Shown here: positions 53,212 through 63,200 of the stretch, one piece after another | Layout of the letters: each line of letters starts with the position of its first letter | Position numbering within the stretch: position 1 is the first letter of the stretch | NCBI RefSeq assembly: GCF_036567765.1 | Contig: NZ_DATCTU010000118.1 | Coordinates: forward strand, 1 to 64,000 | Direction: 5' to 3' | Length of the DNA: 64,000 nt | Origin: Pseudobacteroides sp. | GTDB lineage: Bacteria; Bacillota; Clostridia; Acetivibrionales; DSM-2933 | Translations under genes and position numbers: made by a program | Notes under the pieces: generated by a model | Told to the model about the DNA's origin: nothing | Databases searched by the model: none | Seen by the model: the letters and a program-made list of their open reading frames with translations, nothing else

Positions 53212-54393
53212 ATGCCTACAAATACAAGAGTTATGATGTTACCAAGTCCCCCAAGTTCGGGTTCTATAGGTTCAGTTACAAAATCCATAGGTATTGCACG
53301 TATGCTCATTAAGCGAGGGTGTGAAGTCTGCTTTGTAATGGGGGATAAGCTGGGCGAATTCATATCACGAAGTGGCTTTAAGGTATATCTGTATCCGACA
53401 CCTGTACCGAATGGTAGTATTTCAGTTATCAACAGTACAGTTGATTTTGTTGAGTGGACGGGGATGGCAGATGAAGACTTTGTTCAAGCATCCATTATTG
53501 CAGAATTGGAAGCTATACGTGATTTCAAGCCGGATGTGATTTTTGCTGAGGCCAGGCCAAGTGCAGCAATTTCAGCTCAAATTGCAGGTATTCCATCGGT
53601 TATGATAGCAAGCTGGCCATGTAATCCAGAGCACCCTGCCAATAAAAGCCAGACAGGCCGGCTTGTCAAAGTCTTTAATAAGTATCTTAAACAGTATAAG
53701 CTGCTTGAGATTGAAAATGTAATCGAGCTATTTTACATGCGATCCAATATAAAATTGGCCCCCACTTTGCCTGAACTGGAGCCAGAGATGCAAGGCATCG
53801 AGGGAATTAATTTTGTTGGGTATATCCTCGATTTGGATTTTAATGAATCTCAATTACCTAGCTGGTATAGAAACTGGGTGGAATTTCCCCAAGTATTCAT
53901 ATATTTAAGTGTGGGAGCATTGTCTCCCGAACTTTATGTAGATACAATCACTGAAACATTTAAGGATTTACCTTTCAGAGTGATTTGCGGTTGTGGCTTC
54001 CATTACAATCTAAAATCTTTGCCGGAGAGTTTGCCAAATATTAAATTTGAACGATATGTACCGACAGCGGCGATTATGAAAGATACAAAGCTAGCTATTT
54101 TTCATGGGGGGCAAGACACCATGCTTACTACATTGTTATATGGATTGCCGAGTATTACAATTCCTGGACAGCATTTTGAAAGAGATTACAACTCAATAAA
54201 ACTTGCAGATACAGGAGCATCAAAGAAATTACCGATCCAGGCCTTTCGCCCAAATCGGCTTAGAAGTGTAGTTGAAGAGGTTATCAATGGACCCTATGCA
54301 ATGAAAAGCAAACAGCTTTCAGAAAGGCTTAAATGCTTTGGAGGAACGGAGCAGTGCACAAATATCCTGGTAAATGCTGTGCAAAATTGTTAA
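53212..54393 (+). CDS. GT1/MGT-type glycosyltransferase
   Basis: The start is ATG 53212 behind GGGAGG (393 residues). The N-terminal domain has the Gly/Ser-rich acceptor region and VCFVMGDKLGEFI. The C-terminal donor domain carries IKFERYVPTAAIM and HGGQDTMLTTLLYGLPSITIPGQHFERDYN, the family's nucleotide-sugar binding region. It probably attaches an activated sugar to the product. No sugar-nucleotide synthesis genes are obvious in the cluster, so the donor may be a housekeeping UDP-sugar. Glycosylation could also be protective. Confidence 0.85.
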   Translation: MPTNTRVMMLPSPPSSGSIGSVTKSIGIARMLIKRGCEVCFVMGDKLGEFISRSGFKVYLYPTPVPNGSISVINSTVDFVEWTGMADEDFVQASIIAELEAIRDFKPDVIFAEARPSAAISAQIAGIPSVMIASWPCNPEHPANKSQTGRLVKVFNKYLKQYKLLEIENVIELFYMRSNIKLAPTLPELEPEMQGIEGINFVGYILDLDFNESQLPSWYRNWVEFPQVFIYLSVGALSPELYVDTITETFKDLPFRVICGCGFHYNLKSLPESLPNIKFERYVPTAAIMKDTKLAIFHGGQDTMLTTLLYGLPSITIPGQHFERDYNSIKLADTGASKKLPIQAFRPNRLRSVVEEVINGPYAMKSKQLSERLKCFGGTEQCTNILVNAVQNC

Positions 54394-54579
54394 AAATGCG
54401 TATACTGCTATATCAAGGGGTAGCATACTTAAAATCATTGAAAAACAGCAAGTAAGGGCTATAATGAGAGGGCTGTTTTCGAAAATTTAGCTGATAAGTT
54501 TGTACTAGTGATTTCTTCTCCACGTAATAAAATAACATTATCAATGCTAAGGATAAATAATATACTGGGGGCTTATAAA

Positions 54580-55731
54580 ATGAATGCTTTAGTTGTATTT
54601 CCAATAACCATGCATAACTATTCCTTTTCAGCTCCAGCATGTTGGCTGTATAGTAAAAATAAAGATAAGGTAAAAGGCATCTATGGTTTTGAGCTTACAA
54701 AAGAATTAGTAACAGAATATGATTTTTTTATCATAGAATTGAATTGGTTCATTCAATTATATGAATTTTTTCTTATTGTCAACTATATCAAAAAAACAAA
54801 TAGCAATGCCAAAATATTATTTGGGGGCCTTTATTCAGCATTAAAATACCAAGAACTATTTGTAAGGGCAGATGTTGATTACTATATTCAGGGGGATAAT
54901 GAAGGTCCTATCGATCAGTTGCTGAATGATTATCCTATTGATAAAATACCTAACTTGGTGGGTCGCACATTTAGTAATCCAATTGATTATGTATTTACAG
55001 AGGGGGACTATAAAAACCTAGAGTTCGATTTGGATTGGTTTCCATCATATCTCAAATATGTAAGCAAAGATGCTTCCTATTATATGGAGGATAAAAACTA
55101 TGACAGGCTTTATGAGTATAATGACCAATATAATTTGCCTATGATCATTACTTCAAAAGGTGGATGTATGATAAAACACAGTGGATGCGAGAACTGCATG
55201 GGGTCAAAGCATGATGTCTTGCATAAAATATATAATCGTCCACCAATAAAAATGGATAATGAAGCACTTATCGGACTATTAAAGAAAATTGAAAAGAAAT
55301 TTAAAAAGGCAAGTATGCTTGTAATATCAGAAAATAACTATGATTTTACAGATCAGTATTTTGATATTGATATGAGTATCGAAATAGATTCAAATATGTC
55401 AGTTGATTCAATAATAAAAATGCTACATTCATTTCCACGTTGTATTATGAACGTAGGCATATATGAAGAAGGCGTGAGCGGTACAACAATTAGAAAGGAT
55501 TATAAGCACTTACTTGAAGCTGAGGATGAAAATCATAAGATATCATTTTTTGTATACAATAAAGACACTGATCTTATTGATATACCTGATAACCGCAGAT
55601 TGTATTCTGAAGACACATTTCCCAAATGGGCCTATTGGGACTTTTACCAGGACTTTGATTCTGCTCTTAGATTCAGTAAACTTTTCTATTCAAAGGTCTC
55701 TAAACAAAGAAAGTTTATAGCAAACCAGTAA
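54580..55731 (+). CDS. Radical SAM-like protein with atypical cysteine spacing (enzyme 6)
   Basis: I start at ATG 54580, 9 bases after a GGGGG run (383 residues). The N-terminal part has a B12-like pattern (FFIIELNWF, ILFGGLYSALK, YIQGDNEG). At the expected iron-sulfur site the cysteines are C196, C203 and C206 in GGCMIKHSGCENC, that is CxxxxxxCxxC instead of CxxxCxxC. The remainder (SMLVISENNYDF, IEIDSNM) has barrel-like strands. It may be an unusual radical SAM enzyme or a degenerate partner of enzyme 7 next door. Confidence 0.65.
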   Translation: MNALVVFPITMHNYSFSAPACWLYSKNKDKVKGIYGFELTKELVTEYDFFIIELNWFIQLYEFFLIVNYIKKTNSNAKILFGGLYSALKYQELFVRADVDYYIQGDNEGPIDQLLNDYPIDKIPNLVGRTFSNPIDYVFTEGDYKNLEFDLDWFPSYLKYVSKDASYYMEDKNYDRLYEYNDQYNLPMIITSKGGCMIKHSGCENCMGSKHDVLHKIYNRPPIKMDNEALIGLLKKIEKKFKKASMLVISENNYDFTDQYFDIDMSIEIDSNMSVDSIIKMLHSFPRCIMNVGIYEEGVSGTTIRKDYKHLLEAEDENHKISFFVYNKDTDLIDIPDNRRLYSEDTFPKWAYWDFYQDFDSALRFSKLFYSKVSKQRKFIANQ

Positions 55732-55924
55732 AATTTCTTTATAGGAACCTTGTGAATGCTTTGATTGAATATGTCAAGGTGTCTATTTTATTTCAGTATA
55801 AAAGGCCGAAAAAATCGGTTAGGGCGGAATACATAGCTTTATTTAAAGCTACCTATAATCTACTAAATTATAGGTTTTTATGTGTTGCATTATTTACTAA
55901 TAGGAATTACGAGGAGATATTAGT

Positions 55925-57382
55925 ATGGATAAAAAGGTATTACTAATTTCCGTACCTGCACCAGCAGTTACGCAAACTCAAACAGAGGTCGATTATTGGA
56001 ATTGGCATTATGCACTAAAATCAAAGCTAACATATCCCAATTTATCCAAAGAACAATTGCTGTATTTCGGAAATACCGAAAATCAAAATATTGGGTTACT
56101 TTCTATTGCATCAGCATTGAGGGAAAATAATATTGCCGTTGAATACTTGGCACCTTCAGTAGATTTGATGGGGGACAAGAGAGATTGGGAGTTTTTAGAT
56201 AAGGTGTTAGCAAAGGTCGAGAGTTTTGAACCGGATTTTGTTGGATTGAGCTCACCGACGTGCAGTATACCAACTGCCATTCATTATGCTCAGTTAATTA
56301 AAAGCGTAAGACCCAAATCTACTACGGTTATTGGAGGTGCACATGCAAATGGATGCGAAGGGAAGCTCTTAGATGAGCTTGCTGATGATTTTGATTATAT
56401 AATTAGGGGAAAGGGTGAAAGTCCTTTTGTAAACCTTGTACTCAATTCTTCAAATATGATGGGGATATGCTATAAAGACAATGGAATAATGTACGAAAGT
56501 CCAATTTGTATGGCTGGCATCCCCAATTACCCAAGGCCCGCCAATGATCTTTTAAATATAAAATATTTACCGGCGGCTAGGGTTTTTACATCGTTAGGTT
56601 GTGGAGGCAAATGTATATTTTGTGTGGATATTAATACTAAAAACTTTTCAGAGATTACCGAAGATTCCATAATTGCCGAAATCAAATATTTCTATCATAA
56701 TCTTGGGACCCGGTATTTTTACCTCGGAGATGAAAACTTTTTCTTCAATAAAAATAGGGCTTTCAGATTGCTGGAAAGAATTAATTCTCTGGAGTTGGAC
56801 ATTATACTAGGTTTTCAGGCAAGAGTAGAGAGTACTGATGAAAACATCATTAAAAATATTGCAAGGTTTCATAACTGCACAGAAATTCAATATGGTGTGG
56901 AAAGTGCTTCTCAGACTATTTTGAACACTGCAAAAAAAGGTTTGCGAATTGAAAAAGTCAGGGAAATATGTGAGCTAACAAAACGATACGGGATAAATAC
57001 TCAATGCTATTTCCTGGCAGGTTTGCCAGGGGAGACTAGGCAAACAGCGGAACTAACTATTGGTATGATAGAAGACCTCTTGGAAGAAGGTATTATTGAT
57101 ATGGCCGAATATAGGTGTGTAATACCATTTCCGGGCTCGGAAATGTGGAATAACAAAGAGAAATATGGCATTAAAATCAAGAACACAAACTGGACGCAGT
57201 ATAGGGGAGAAAATCATCCACCTTACGACCTTTCAACACTATTTTCTGAGGAAATTTATGAGTACTATTTGGAAGGACTTAGGAAAATCACGGATATATA
57301 TGCTAAACGATATATGAGGGATTTTGGAGAGCAAAAGCTTGATATCAATGTCCTAAGTGCAATAACTGAAGGAGGATTTTAA
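55925..57382 (+). CDS. Cobalamin-type radical SAM enzyme 7
   Basis: This 485-residue protein starts at ATG 55925 behind GAGGAGA. The B12-like domain (about residues 55-180) contains PDFVGLSSPTC, TVIGGAHANG and IIRGKGESPF. The cysteines C226, C230 and C233 lie in LGCGGKCIFC, and FLAGLPGETRQTAELT and YGVESASQTIL are normal radical SAM strands. The C-terminal part (about 380-480) includes PFPGSEMW. It directly precedes the lysine-degradation pair. Confidence 0.87.
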   Translation: MDKKVLLISVPAPAVTQTQTEVDYWNWHYALKSKLTYPNLSKEQLLYFGNTENQNIGLLSIASALRENNIAVEYLAPSVDLMGDKRDWEFLDKVLAKVESFEPDFVGLSSPTCSIPTAIHYAQLIKSVRPKSTTVIGGAHANGCEGKLLDELADDFDYIIRGKGESPFVNLVLNSSNMMGICYKDNGIMYESPICMAGIPNYPRPANDLLNIKYLPAARVFTSLGCGGKCIFCVDINTKNFSEITEDSIIAEIKYFYHNLGTRYFYLGDENFFFNKNRAFRLLERINSLELDIILGFQARVESTDENIIKNIARFHNCTEIQYGVESASQTILNTAKKGLRIEKVREICELTKRYGINTQCYFLAGLPGETRQTAELTIGMIEDLLEEGIIDMAEYRCVIPFPGSEMWNNKEKYGIKIKNTNWTQYRGENHPPYDLSTLFSEEIYEYYLEGLRKITDIYAKRYMRDFGEQKLDINVLSAITEGGF

Positions 57383-57459
57383 GTTTCCTTCTAGGTGCGA
57401 TTATTTGAATTTATATAATATTTTGGTAAGAAAAAAATAAACATAATGAGGTGGTTGGA

Positions 57460-58782
57460 ATGAAGAAAATCCTGGTGTTGGGTGCCGGACTTGTAGCTAG
57501 GCCCCTTGTTAGATATTTGCTTAATCATAAGGAATTCTCAGTAATTTTAGCAGATAAAGTACTGACAAAAACAGAGAAGATCATCGAGAAGCATCCCAAT
57601 GGAACTGCACTGGAATTGGATGTAGACAACACTTCTGAACTCGCAAAGCTGGTACAGAAGTGTGATGTTGTAGTTAGCTTGCTACCATGGATGATGCATG
57701 AAAAGGTTGCTAGAGTGTGTATTGAATATAACAAAAATCTAGTTACGACTTCTTATGTAAAACCGGGATTAAGAGCTTTGGAAAGTGAAGTTAAAAAGAG
57801 AGGATTGTTGTTTTTAAAAGAAATTGGGGTTGATCCAGGAGTTGACCATATGATTGCAATGAAAGCCATTGATAAGATACATAGTGATAATGGAAAAGTG
57901 GTAAGTTTTTATTCATACGGCACAAGTCTGCCCGCATATGAATCAAATAATAACCCTATAGGATATAAGTTTTCATGGAGTCCTATCGGATTCTTACTTG
58001 TTGCACTAAATGATGGGCGTTACATGGAAAACAATCAAATTATTGATATTTCGGAGAAAAACCTGTTTGAAGAGTATTTTTTGAAAAGTATACCGGGTGT
58101 TGGGTTTTTTGAGGCCTTTGTCAACCGGGATGCAACACACTATATTGATTTGTATGGTATCCACTCTGCGGAGAGTATTTTTCGTGGTTCTTTAAGGCAT
58201 ATAGGTTTTTGCGAAACGTGGCATTATTTCAAAAAGCTAGGACTCCTAGATCGGGAGATTTGCTTTGACTTTAAGACAAATAGCCCTCGCCAGGTTTTAG
58301 CAAAACTTATAAAGAGTGATGGAAAGAACTTACTAAGGGATATTTCTTGTTTTCTTAATATTCCCGAATACTCTTTAACAATTAAAAAATTGGAGTGGCT
58401 AGGATTAATTTCTGATGAGTTGCTTCCATTGGGAAATACTAGTGTTTTTGAAATGTTTGGACATGTTTTGCAAAACCATTTGAATTACGAGGAAGACGAA
58501 AAGGACATGCTTATTCTTCATCAAGAGATAATTGCGGAATATCCAGGCAAAACCAGGCAAAAAATATTGTCAACGCTGGTTTCGAAGGGAGATCCTTTTG
58601 GTGACAGTGCGACAGCATATACTGTTAGTTTACCTGCTGCAATTGCAGTAAAACTAATTCTTGAAAAGAAAATTGGTTTAACTGGGATACAGATACCTAT
58701 ACATCCTCAAATATATGAACCAGTCTTAGAAGAACTAAATAGGCTGAATATAAACGTTGTAGAACGATATGTTGATATTTAG
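57460..58782 (+). CDS. Saccharopine dehydrogenase (glutamate-forming type)
   Basis: The start is ATG 57460 behind GAGGTGG (440 residues). The Rossmann motif is VLGAGLVARPLV. It also has VVSLLPWMMHEKVA, TTSYVKPGLRAL, GVDPGVDHMIAMKAI and YSYGTSLPA, which match the LYS9/SDH family. This enzyme oxidises saccharopine to glutamate and alpha-aminoadipate semialdehyde. With the next gene it makes a bacterial two-protein equivalent of plant and animal LKR/SDH. Confidence 0.88.
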   Translation: MKKILVLGAGLVARPLVRYLLNHKEFSVILADKVLTKTEKIIEKHPNGTALELDVDNTSELAKLVQKCDVVVSLLPWMMHEKVARVCIEYNKNLVTTSYVKPGLRALESEVKKRGLLFLKEIGVDPGVDHMIAMKAIDKIHSDNGKVVSFYSYGTSLPAYESNNNPIGYKFSWSPIGFLLVALNDGRYMENNQIIDISEKNLFEEYFLKSIPGVGFFEAFVNRDATHYIDLYGIHSAESIFRGSLRHIGFCETWHYFKKLGLLDREICFDFKTNSPRQVLAKLIKSDGKNLLRDISCFLNIPEYSLTIKKLEWLGLISDELLPLGNTSVFEMFGHVLQNHLNYEEDEKDMLILHQEIIAEYPGKTRQKILSTLVSKGDPFGDSATAYTVSLPAAIAVKLILEKKIGLTGIQIPIHPQIYEPVLEELNRLNINVVERYVDI

Positions 58783-58857
58783 AGACAGTTAAAATAATAC
58801 CTACATCATAATCTGGAGGATGTACGAAAAAAGTTTTTTGAAGAGAGGAAGATACTT

Positions 58858-60165
58858 ATGAACTCTATTGTTATTAGGGCTGAGGACAAGAATATATGGG
58901 AAAAACGAACACCAGTAATTCCAGTGGATTTAAAAGAAGTCATAGATAAAACAAAATCGACAGCCTATGTTCAAACCTCCAGTATTCGATGTTTTTCTGA
59001 CAAAGAGTACAAAGCACAGGGAGCCATAACTTGCGACGATATCAACGCTGGAGATATTATCATAGGGATTAAGGAAATACCAGAACACAAGCTGTTAAAT
59101 GATAAGGTATATTTATTTTTTTCTCATACCATAAAGGGGCAAAGCGGAGGTATGCCTCTATTAAAAAAGATCATGGATAGTGGTTCAACCTTGATAGATT
59201 ATGAAAGAATTGTGGATGAAAATAACCGGAGGCTTATATATTTTGGAAGATTTGCCGGTGATGCCGGGACATTGGACATTCTATGGTTATTGGGAGAATA
59301 TTGGGAGCACCAGGGTATTCATACACCTTTTATAAAGTGTAAACAGTCAACTCAATACAAGTCACTTAATGAAGCAAAAGAAAGCATAGTACAAATTGCT
59401 AATATTATAAAACGAGAAGGTATTGACAAAGCAATTTCTCCACTGGTAATAGGAATCCTTGGTTATGGAAATGTGGCTTCTGGAGCAAAAGAAATATTGG
59501 ATTGCTTGAATGTAAAAATGATTAAGCCTAATGAGTTAAGCAATATTGCTGAGGACTGTTATGGGGAGTGCAATACAATCTATTTTTGTGAATTTAGAGA
59601 AGAGGACCTTGTCAAGAAAAAATTTGGTAAGCCCTTTGATTTACAAGAGTACTATAAGCATCCTGAAAACTACGTAAATGTTTTTGATAATTATTTACCG
59701 TTTTTAACTGTAATTATCAATGGAGTATACTGGGATAAAGCTTATCCCAATTTTGTAACCTGGAATGGATTAAAAAAGCTTTATGAAAAAAATGAAAGAC
59801 CTAAGCTATGCGGAATTGCAGATATATCATGCGATGCCAATGGTGCTATAGAATGCAATGTGAAGTACACAAGTATTGACCATCCGGCTTACTTAGTCGA
59901 TCCTATAACTCGGGAAATTACTGATGGGTGGAGAGGGGATGGAATCGTAATGCTTGCGGTGGATAATCTACCAGCAGAACTTCCTTATGATTCATCAACA
60001 TTTTTTAGTAATAGGCTGAAAAAGTTCTTACCTAATATTATTGAGGCAAATTATCAAAATTCACTTGAACAGTCTGGATTATGTCCAGAGATAAAAAAGG
60101 CGGTAATTGTGTACAAGGGAGAATTGACACCAGAGTATGAATACCTAAAGAAATTTATTTACTAA
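58858..60165 (+). CDS. Lysine-ketoglutarate reductase / saccharopine dehydrogenase (lysine-forming type)
   Basis: This 435-residue member of the alanine dehydrogenase/transhydrogenase-like fold has IRAEDKNIWEKRTPV and FFSHTIKGQ. FGRFAGDAGTLDILW is typical of the LKR domain, and GILGYGNVASGAKEIL is the dinucleotide loop. GIADISCDANGAIE and SIDHPAYLVDP complete the match. It should condense lysine with 2-oxoglutarate to saccharopine. Product flow then passes to the upstream enzyme, giving aminoadipate semialdehyde or cyclic piperideine carboxylate as a building block. Confidence 0.87.
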   Translation: MNSIVIRAEDKNIWEKRTPVIPVDLKEVIDKTKSTAYVQTSSIRCFSDKEYKAQGAITCDDINAGDIIIGIKEIPEHKLLNDKVYLFFSHTIKGQSGGMPLLKKIMDSGSTLIDYERIVDENNRRLIYFGRFAGDAGTLDILWLLGEYWEHQGIHTPFIKCKQSTQYKSLNEAKESIVQIANIIKREGIDKAISPLVIGILGYGNVASGAKEILDCLNVKMIKPNELSNIAEDCYGECNTIYFCEFREEDLVKKKFGKPFDLQEYYKHPENYVNVFDNYLPFLTVIINGVYWDKAYPNFVTWNGLKKLYEKNERPKLCGIADISCDANGAIECNVKYTSIDHPAYLVDPITREITDGWRGDGIVMLAVDNLPAELPYDSSTFFSNRLKKFLPNIIEANYQNSLEQSGLCPEIKKAVIVYKGELTPEYEYLKKFIY

Positions 60166-60324
60166 AAGTAATATTTTATATTCCCCTAAGCACCTTGTGC
60201 TTTTCTCAAAATGCAGAGTAAAGGTTAATACTAATTGCTTACACTATGATACTACAGTTTCTATAGAATAGTATCACCATAATTGAATAAGATAAAAAAA
60301 TTAACAAAATTACAAACCCTCCAC

Positions 60325-60362
60325 TATAACACCAGGCTTCTGCCTGGTGTTATACTCTTTTT
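60325..60362 (+). terminator. Terminator at the end of the biosynthetic operon
   Basis: TATAACACCAGGC (60325-60337) and GCCTGGTGTTATA (60342-60354) form a perfect 13-bp stem with a four-base loop, followed by CTCTTTTTAT. Confidence 0.88.
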
Positions 60363-60539
60363 ATCAACAGGAATGTGCATAATTAATGATTTTAAGGTGA
60401 AAAACCTTGGAATAAATGAAAAATTGAAGAAACGAACATTGACAACTCAATCCAAACCGAATAAACAGGCAGAATGACTAAGAAAAAGGCATAGTAATGC
60501 CCGGTATATCAGCTGTAAGGATTAAGAAATCAGGCAGAA

Positions 60540-61320
60540 CGCTTAAAACTTTTAAGTGATTTCAAACAATCTGTTTTCCAGACTTTACGGCAGCTACTGC
60601 AACAGCCAGCAGGCAAATGTGACCTATGGTATTCAAGTTCTCTATTGCTGACATATTACGAACTCAAGCTTTGTCAGTATTAAGATTTTTCCATCTGGAA
60701 TTGTAGCGTATAGATTCAGTTCTTAAAGAGTAGACATAATTGTAAATATCCTTGATATCATAACCTTTGTCGGCAATGAAAAAAGTTTCATCAAGGGAAA
60801 GCCTTGAATGAGTTCCTTCGAGTAGATGTATGGCCATCTCTCTGTCTGCGACGTTAGCTGTAGTAGTTACTTCGGAAATAGGCAAGTATGAAATAGCATC
60901 AATTAGGATATGATTTTTGCATCCCAGGTAGAACTCATACTTTTTCTCATTGTTAGCATTGCTGGCAGTTCTGATGTATTGGTTTCAATGGAAGTAGAAT
61001 CAAGTGATACAAAACTACCGTCAATAAAGCCTAAAGAAACAAGAGTTTTTATATGAGACTGCATAACTTTAGTAAACCATTTATGTTTGGGTAATCTCAG
61101 AAAACTTCTCGCACTTCATGACAATAAAGGCTCTGAAAAGAGCATGCCGTGAAAAACCTTCGAGGCCTGAAGTGCTTGAATTAACTTCGTCAGGAAATTC
61201 TGTAAGGTCAAGAGTGTCGAATGTTTTGGTGCAAAGATCGACTTTGGATTGAGGTGTAAATAGGTCCAATTATGTTCATTATTAATTGTTGATGCATAGG
61301 GGTTCCTTCTGTTCTTGATG
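60540..61320 (-). mobile_element. DDE transposase remnant (IS4/IS1182-like)
   Basis: Minus-strand pieces in different frames add up to one transposase. An N-terminal part contains DLTEFPDEVNSSTSG. FVSLDSTSIETNTS supplies the first catalytic Asp and PISEVTTTANVADRE leads to FFIADKGYD with the second. A C-terminal GHICLLAVAVAAVKSGK follows. Several frameshifts and stops separate them, so it is dead. It divides the biosynthetic operon from the ABC exporter. Confidence 0.8.
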
Positions 61321-61477
61321 AATTTGGATTGTTGCAAATACTTAATTCGGCATTTATGGAAGGAAATCCTATCATATATTGAGTGATAAGAAAATTTTAC
61401 GTGCATCAAATCTAATTATATCAATGGATTTGAGTTATGCACAAGGCTATTTTTATCAACAAAATGGAGGGTATGCA

Positions 61478-62212
61478 ATGAAGAATAGTTTAACAATAAC
61501 TGGGCTTACAAAAAAATACGATACTAAAACCGCCGTCAACGGTTTTAGTGCCATTGTGGAAAAAGGTGAATTTTTCGGCCTGTTGGGGGCAAATGGAGCT
61601 GGCAAAACCACAACAATAGAATGTATATTGGGCATAAAAAAGATGGATGCCGGAACAGTTGAAATCCTTGGATACAATCCTGTGTCAGACAGAAAAAAGC
61701 TATTCCAAAAGGTAGGTGTTCAATTCCAGCAAACTAATTATCAAGACAAAATTACTGTAAAAGAAGCTTGTCAGGTTGCCTATTCACTTTATGAAAATGC
61801 AAAAGATTGGAATGATCTTTTAAAACTGTTTGGGCTATTTGATATGCAAAACCGGATGGTAAATGATCTTTCAGGCGGAGAAAGGCAGAGGTTATCTGTA
61901 CTTCTTGCATTAATCCCTAATCCCGAACTGGTATTTTTAGACGAGTTAACAACAGGCCTTGATTCAAAAGCACGTCGTGATATCTGGAAACATCTTGAAC
62001 AACTAAAAAAGAGGGGATTAACTATTGTGCTTACTTCGCACTACATGGATGAGGTACAAACTTTATGCGATAGAATATGCATATTGAAGCATGGGAATAT
62101 AGTGGTTATGGATACGGTTCCCAATGTAATTAAGAACAGTCCTTGCGATAATTTGGAGGATGCCTATCTTTGGTATACAGATGAGGAGGTTAATTACAAT
62201 GAAAGCTTTTAA
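61478..62212 (+). CDS. ABC transporter ATP-binding protein
   Basis: I start at ATG 61478 behind GGAGGG (244 residues); the frame is open upstream into the transposase debris. It has Walker A GANGAGKTT, a Q-loop (VGVQFQQTNYQ), the signature LSGGERQRLS, Walker B LVFLDELTTGLD (with Leu where Pro is usual), and the H-loop VLTSHYMDE. It is of the drug-exporter (DrrA/CcmA-like) group and works with the permease that overlaps its 3' end. Confidence 0.93.
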   Translation: MKNSLTITGLTKKYDTKTAVNGFSAIVEKGEFFGLLGANGAGKTTTIECILGIKKMDAGTVEILGYNPVSDRKKLFQKVGVQFQQTNYQDKITVKEACQVAYSLYENAKDWNDLLKLFGLFDMQNRMVNDLSGGERQRLSVLLALIPNPELVFLDELTTGLDSKARRDIWKHLEQLKKRGLTIVLTSHYMDEVQTLCDRICILKHGNIVVMDTVPNVIKNSPCDNLEDAYLWYTDEEVNYNESF

Positions 62213-62942
62213 TGCAATTATTAAAACAGAAAGCAAGTTAGTTTTACGTGGAATGGATACTATATTTTTTGGAGTTTTAATGCCAATTGTTGTTGCAGTA
62301 ATATTGGGATTTATTAATGGGAATAAGCCCGCTTATGAAGGTGCGAATTACTCCTTTATGCAACAATCTTTTGGTGCACTTTCTTCAATTGGTATATGTG
62401 CTACTGGCTTAATGGGATTTCCACTTGTAATTGCCGATTACAGGCATAAAAAGATATTGAAGCGGTTTCAGGTAACACCAGTAAGTCCTGCTATTATTTT
62501 GCTTGTGCAATGTGTCATTAACCTTGTAATTTCACTTATTTCACTCTTGTGTGTTTATACGATATGTGCCCTACTGTTCCAATATAAAATGGCAGGATCC
62601 CTTGGGATGTTTTTGCTTGCGTACGGCCTTGTGCTTATTGCAATTTATGGGATTGGAATGATGCTTTCCAGCGTGTCTCCCAACATAAAAACAGCTAACT
62701 TGCTCTGCACACTGATTTATTTTCCGATGATTTTGTTTTCAGGTGCAACAATCCCCTATGAGATTATGCCAACTGGTGCACAAAAGATAATGGATTTTTT
62801 ACCGCTTACACAAGGAATTAAACTACTAAAGGCAGTATCCTTGAACTTGCCACTAAATAACGTGTTTTTTCAAGTCTGCTTGATGGCTATGTTTGCTGTA
62901 GTTTGTATCATCATATCCATTCGGTTTTTTAAATGGGAGTGA
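62199..62942 (+). CDS. ABC-2 type transporter permease
   Basis: The start is ATG 62199 behind GAGGAGG, overlapping the ATPase gene by 14 bases (247 residues). Six hydrophobic helices are visible (about residues 22-40, 60-80, 105-130, 140-160, 168-188 and 220-240), plus the family motif FSGATIPYEIMP. With the ATPase it forms a drug- or natural-product-type exporter. It may export the cluster's product, though a terminator and a dead transposon lie in between. Confidence 0.9.
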   Translation: MKAFNAIIKTESKLVLRGMDTIFFGVLMPIVVAVILGFINGNKPAYEGANYSFMQQSFGALSSIGICATGLMGFPLVIADYRHKKILKRFQVTPVSPAIILLVQCVINLVISLISLLCVYTICALLFQYKMAGSLGMFLLAYGLVLIAIYGIGMMLSSVSPNIKTANLLCTLIYFPMILFSGATIPYEIMPTGAQKIMDFLPLTQGIKLLKAVSLNLPLNNVFFQVCLMAMFAVVCIIISIRFFKWE

Positions 62943-63150
62943 GAATTCTTTAAATCTTAATGTAGGGGTTAGGGGGACTATTCAGTAGCTAAGTTTCGTG
63001 TAAACTTGATAACTGTAATCCATAATTACCAACTTTTCAAGGTTCATAATTAACTATAAATATTTCTCGAACATTATAGGATTTGCAGTAAGAATATGGA
63101 ATGGTCCTAATCTTGATAAGCGATGGGTACTATTTTAAGTTGACAATATA

Positions 63151-63159
63151 TGTTATAAT
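63151..63159 (+). promoter_or_regulatory. Extended -10 promoter element before the MerR gene
   Basis: TGTTATAAT contains an extended -10 (TG-n-TATAAT). The nearby TTGACA at 63140 is only 8 bases upstream and cannot be the -35 for it. Confidence 0.45.
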
Positions 63160-63200
63160 TATTTGCTTCTAAATGATAATACAGTAGGAGATTGACTGTA

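Noticed and set aside
55752..55946. A 64-codon frame between radical SAM enzymes 6 and 7, starting with GTG
   Set aside because: It has a weak ribosome site, runs 22 bases into the next gene, and its sequence resembles no family. Probably a chance frame.
60283..60477. A 64-codon frame after the last biosynthetic gene
   Set aside because: It runs through the 13-bp terminator hairpin and has no ribosome site.
63140..63159. TTGACA and TATAAT 8 bases apart upstream of the MerR gene
   Set aside because: The spacing is far too short for a sigma-A promoter; only the extended -10 is kept.
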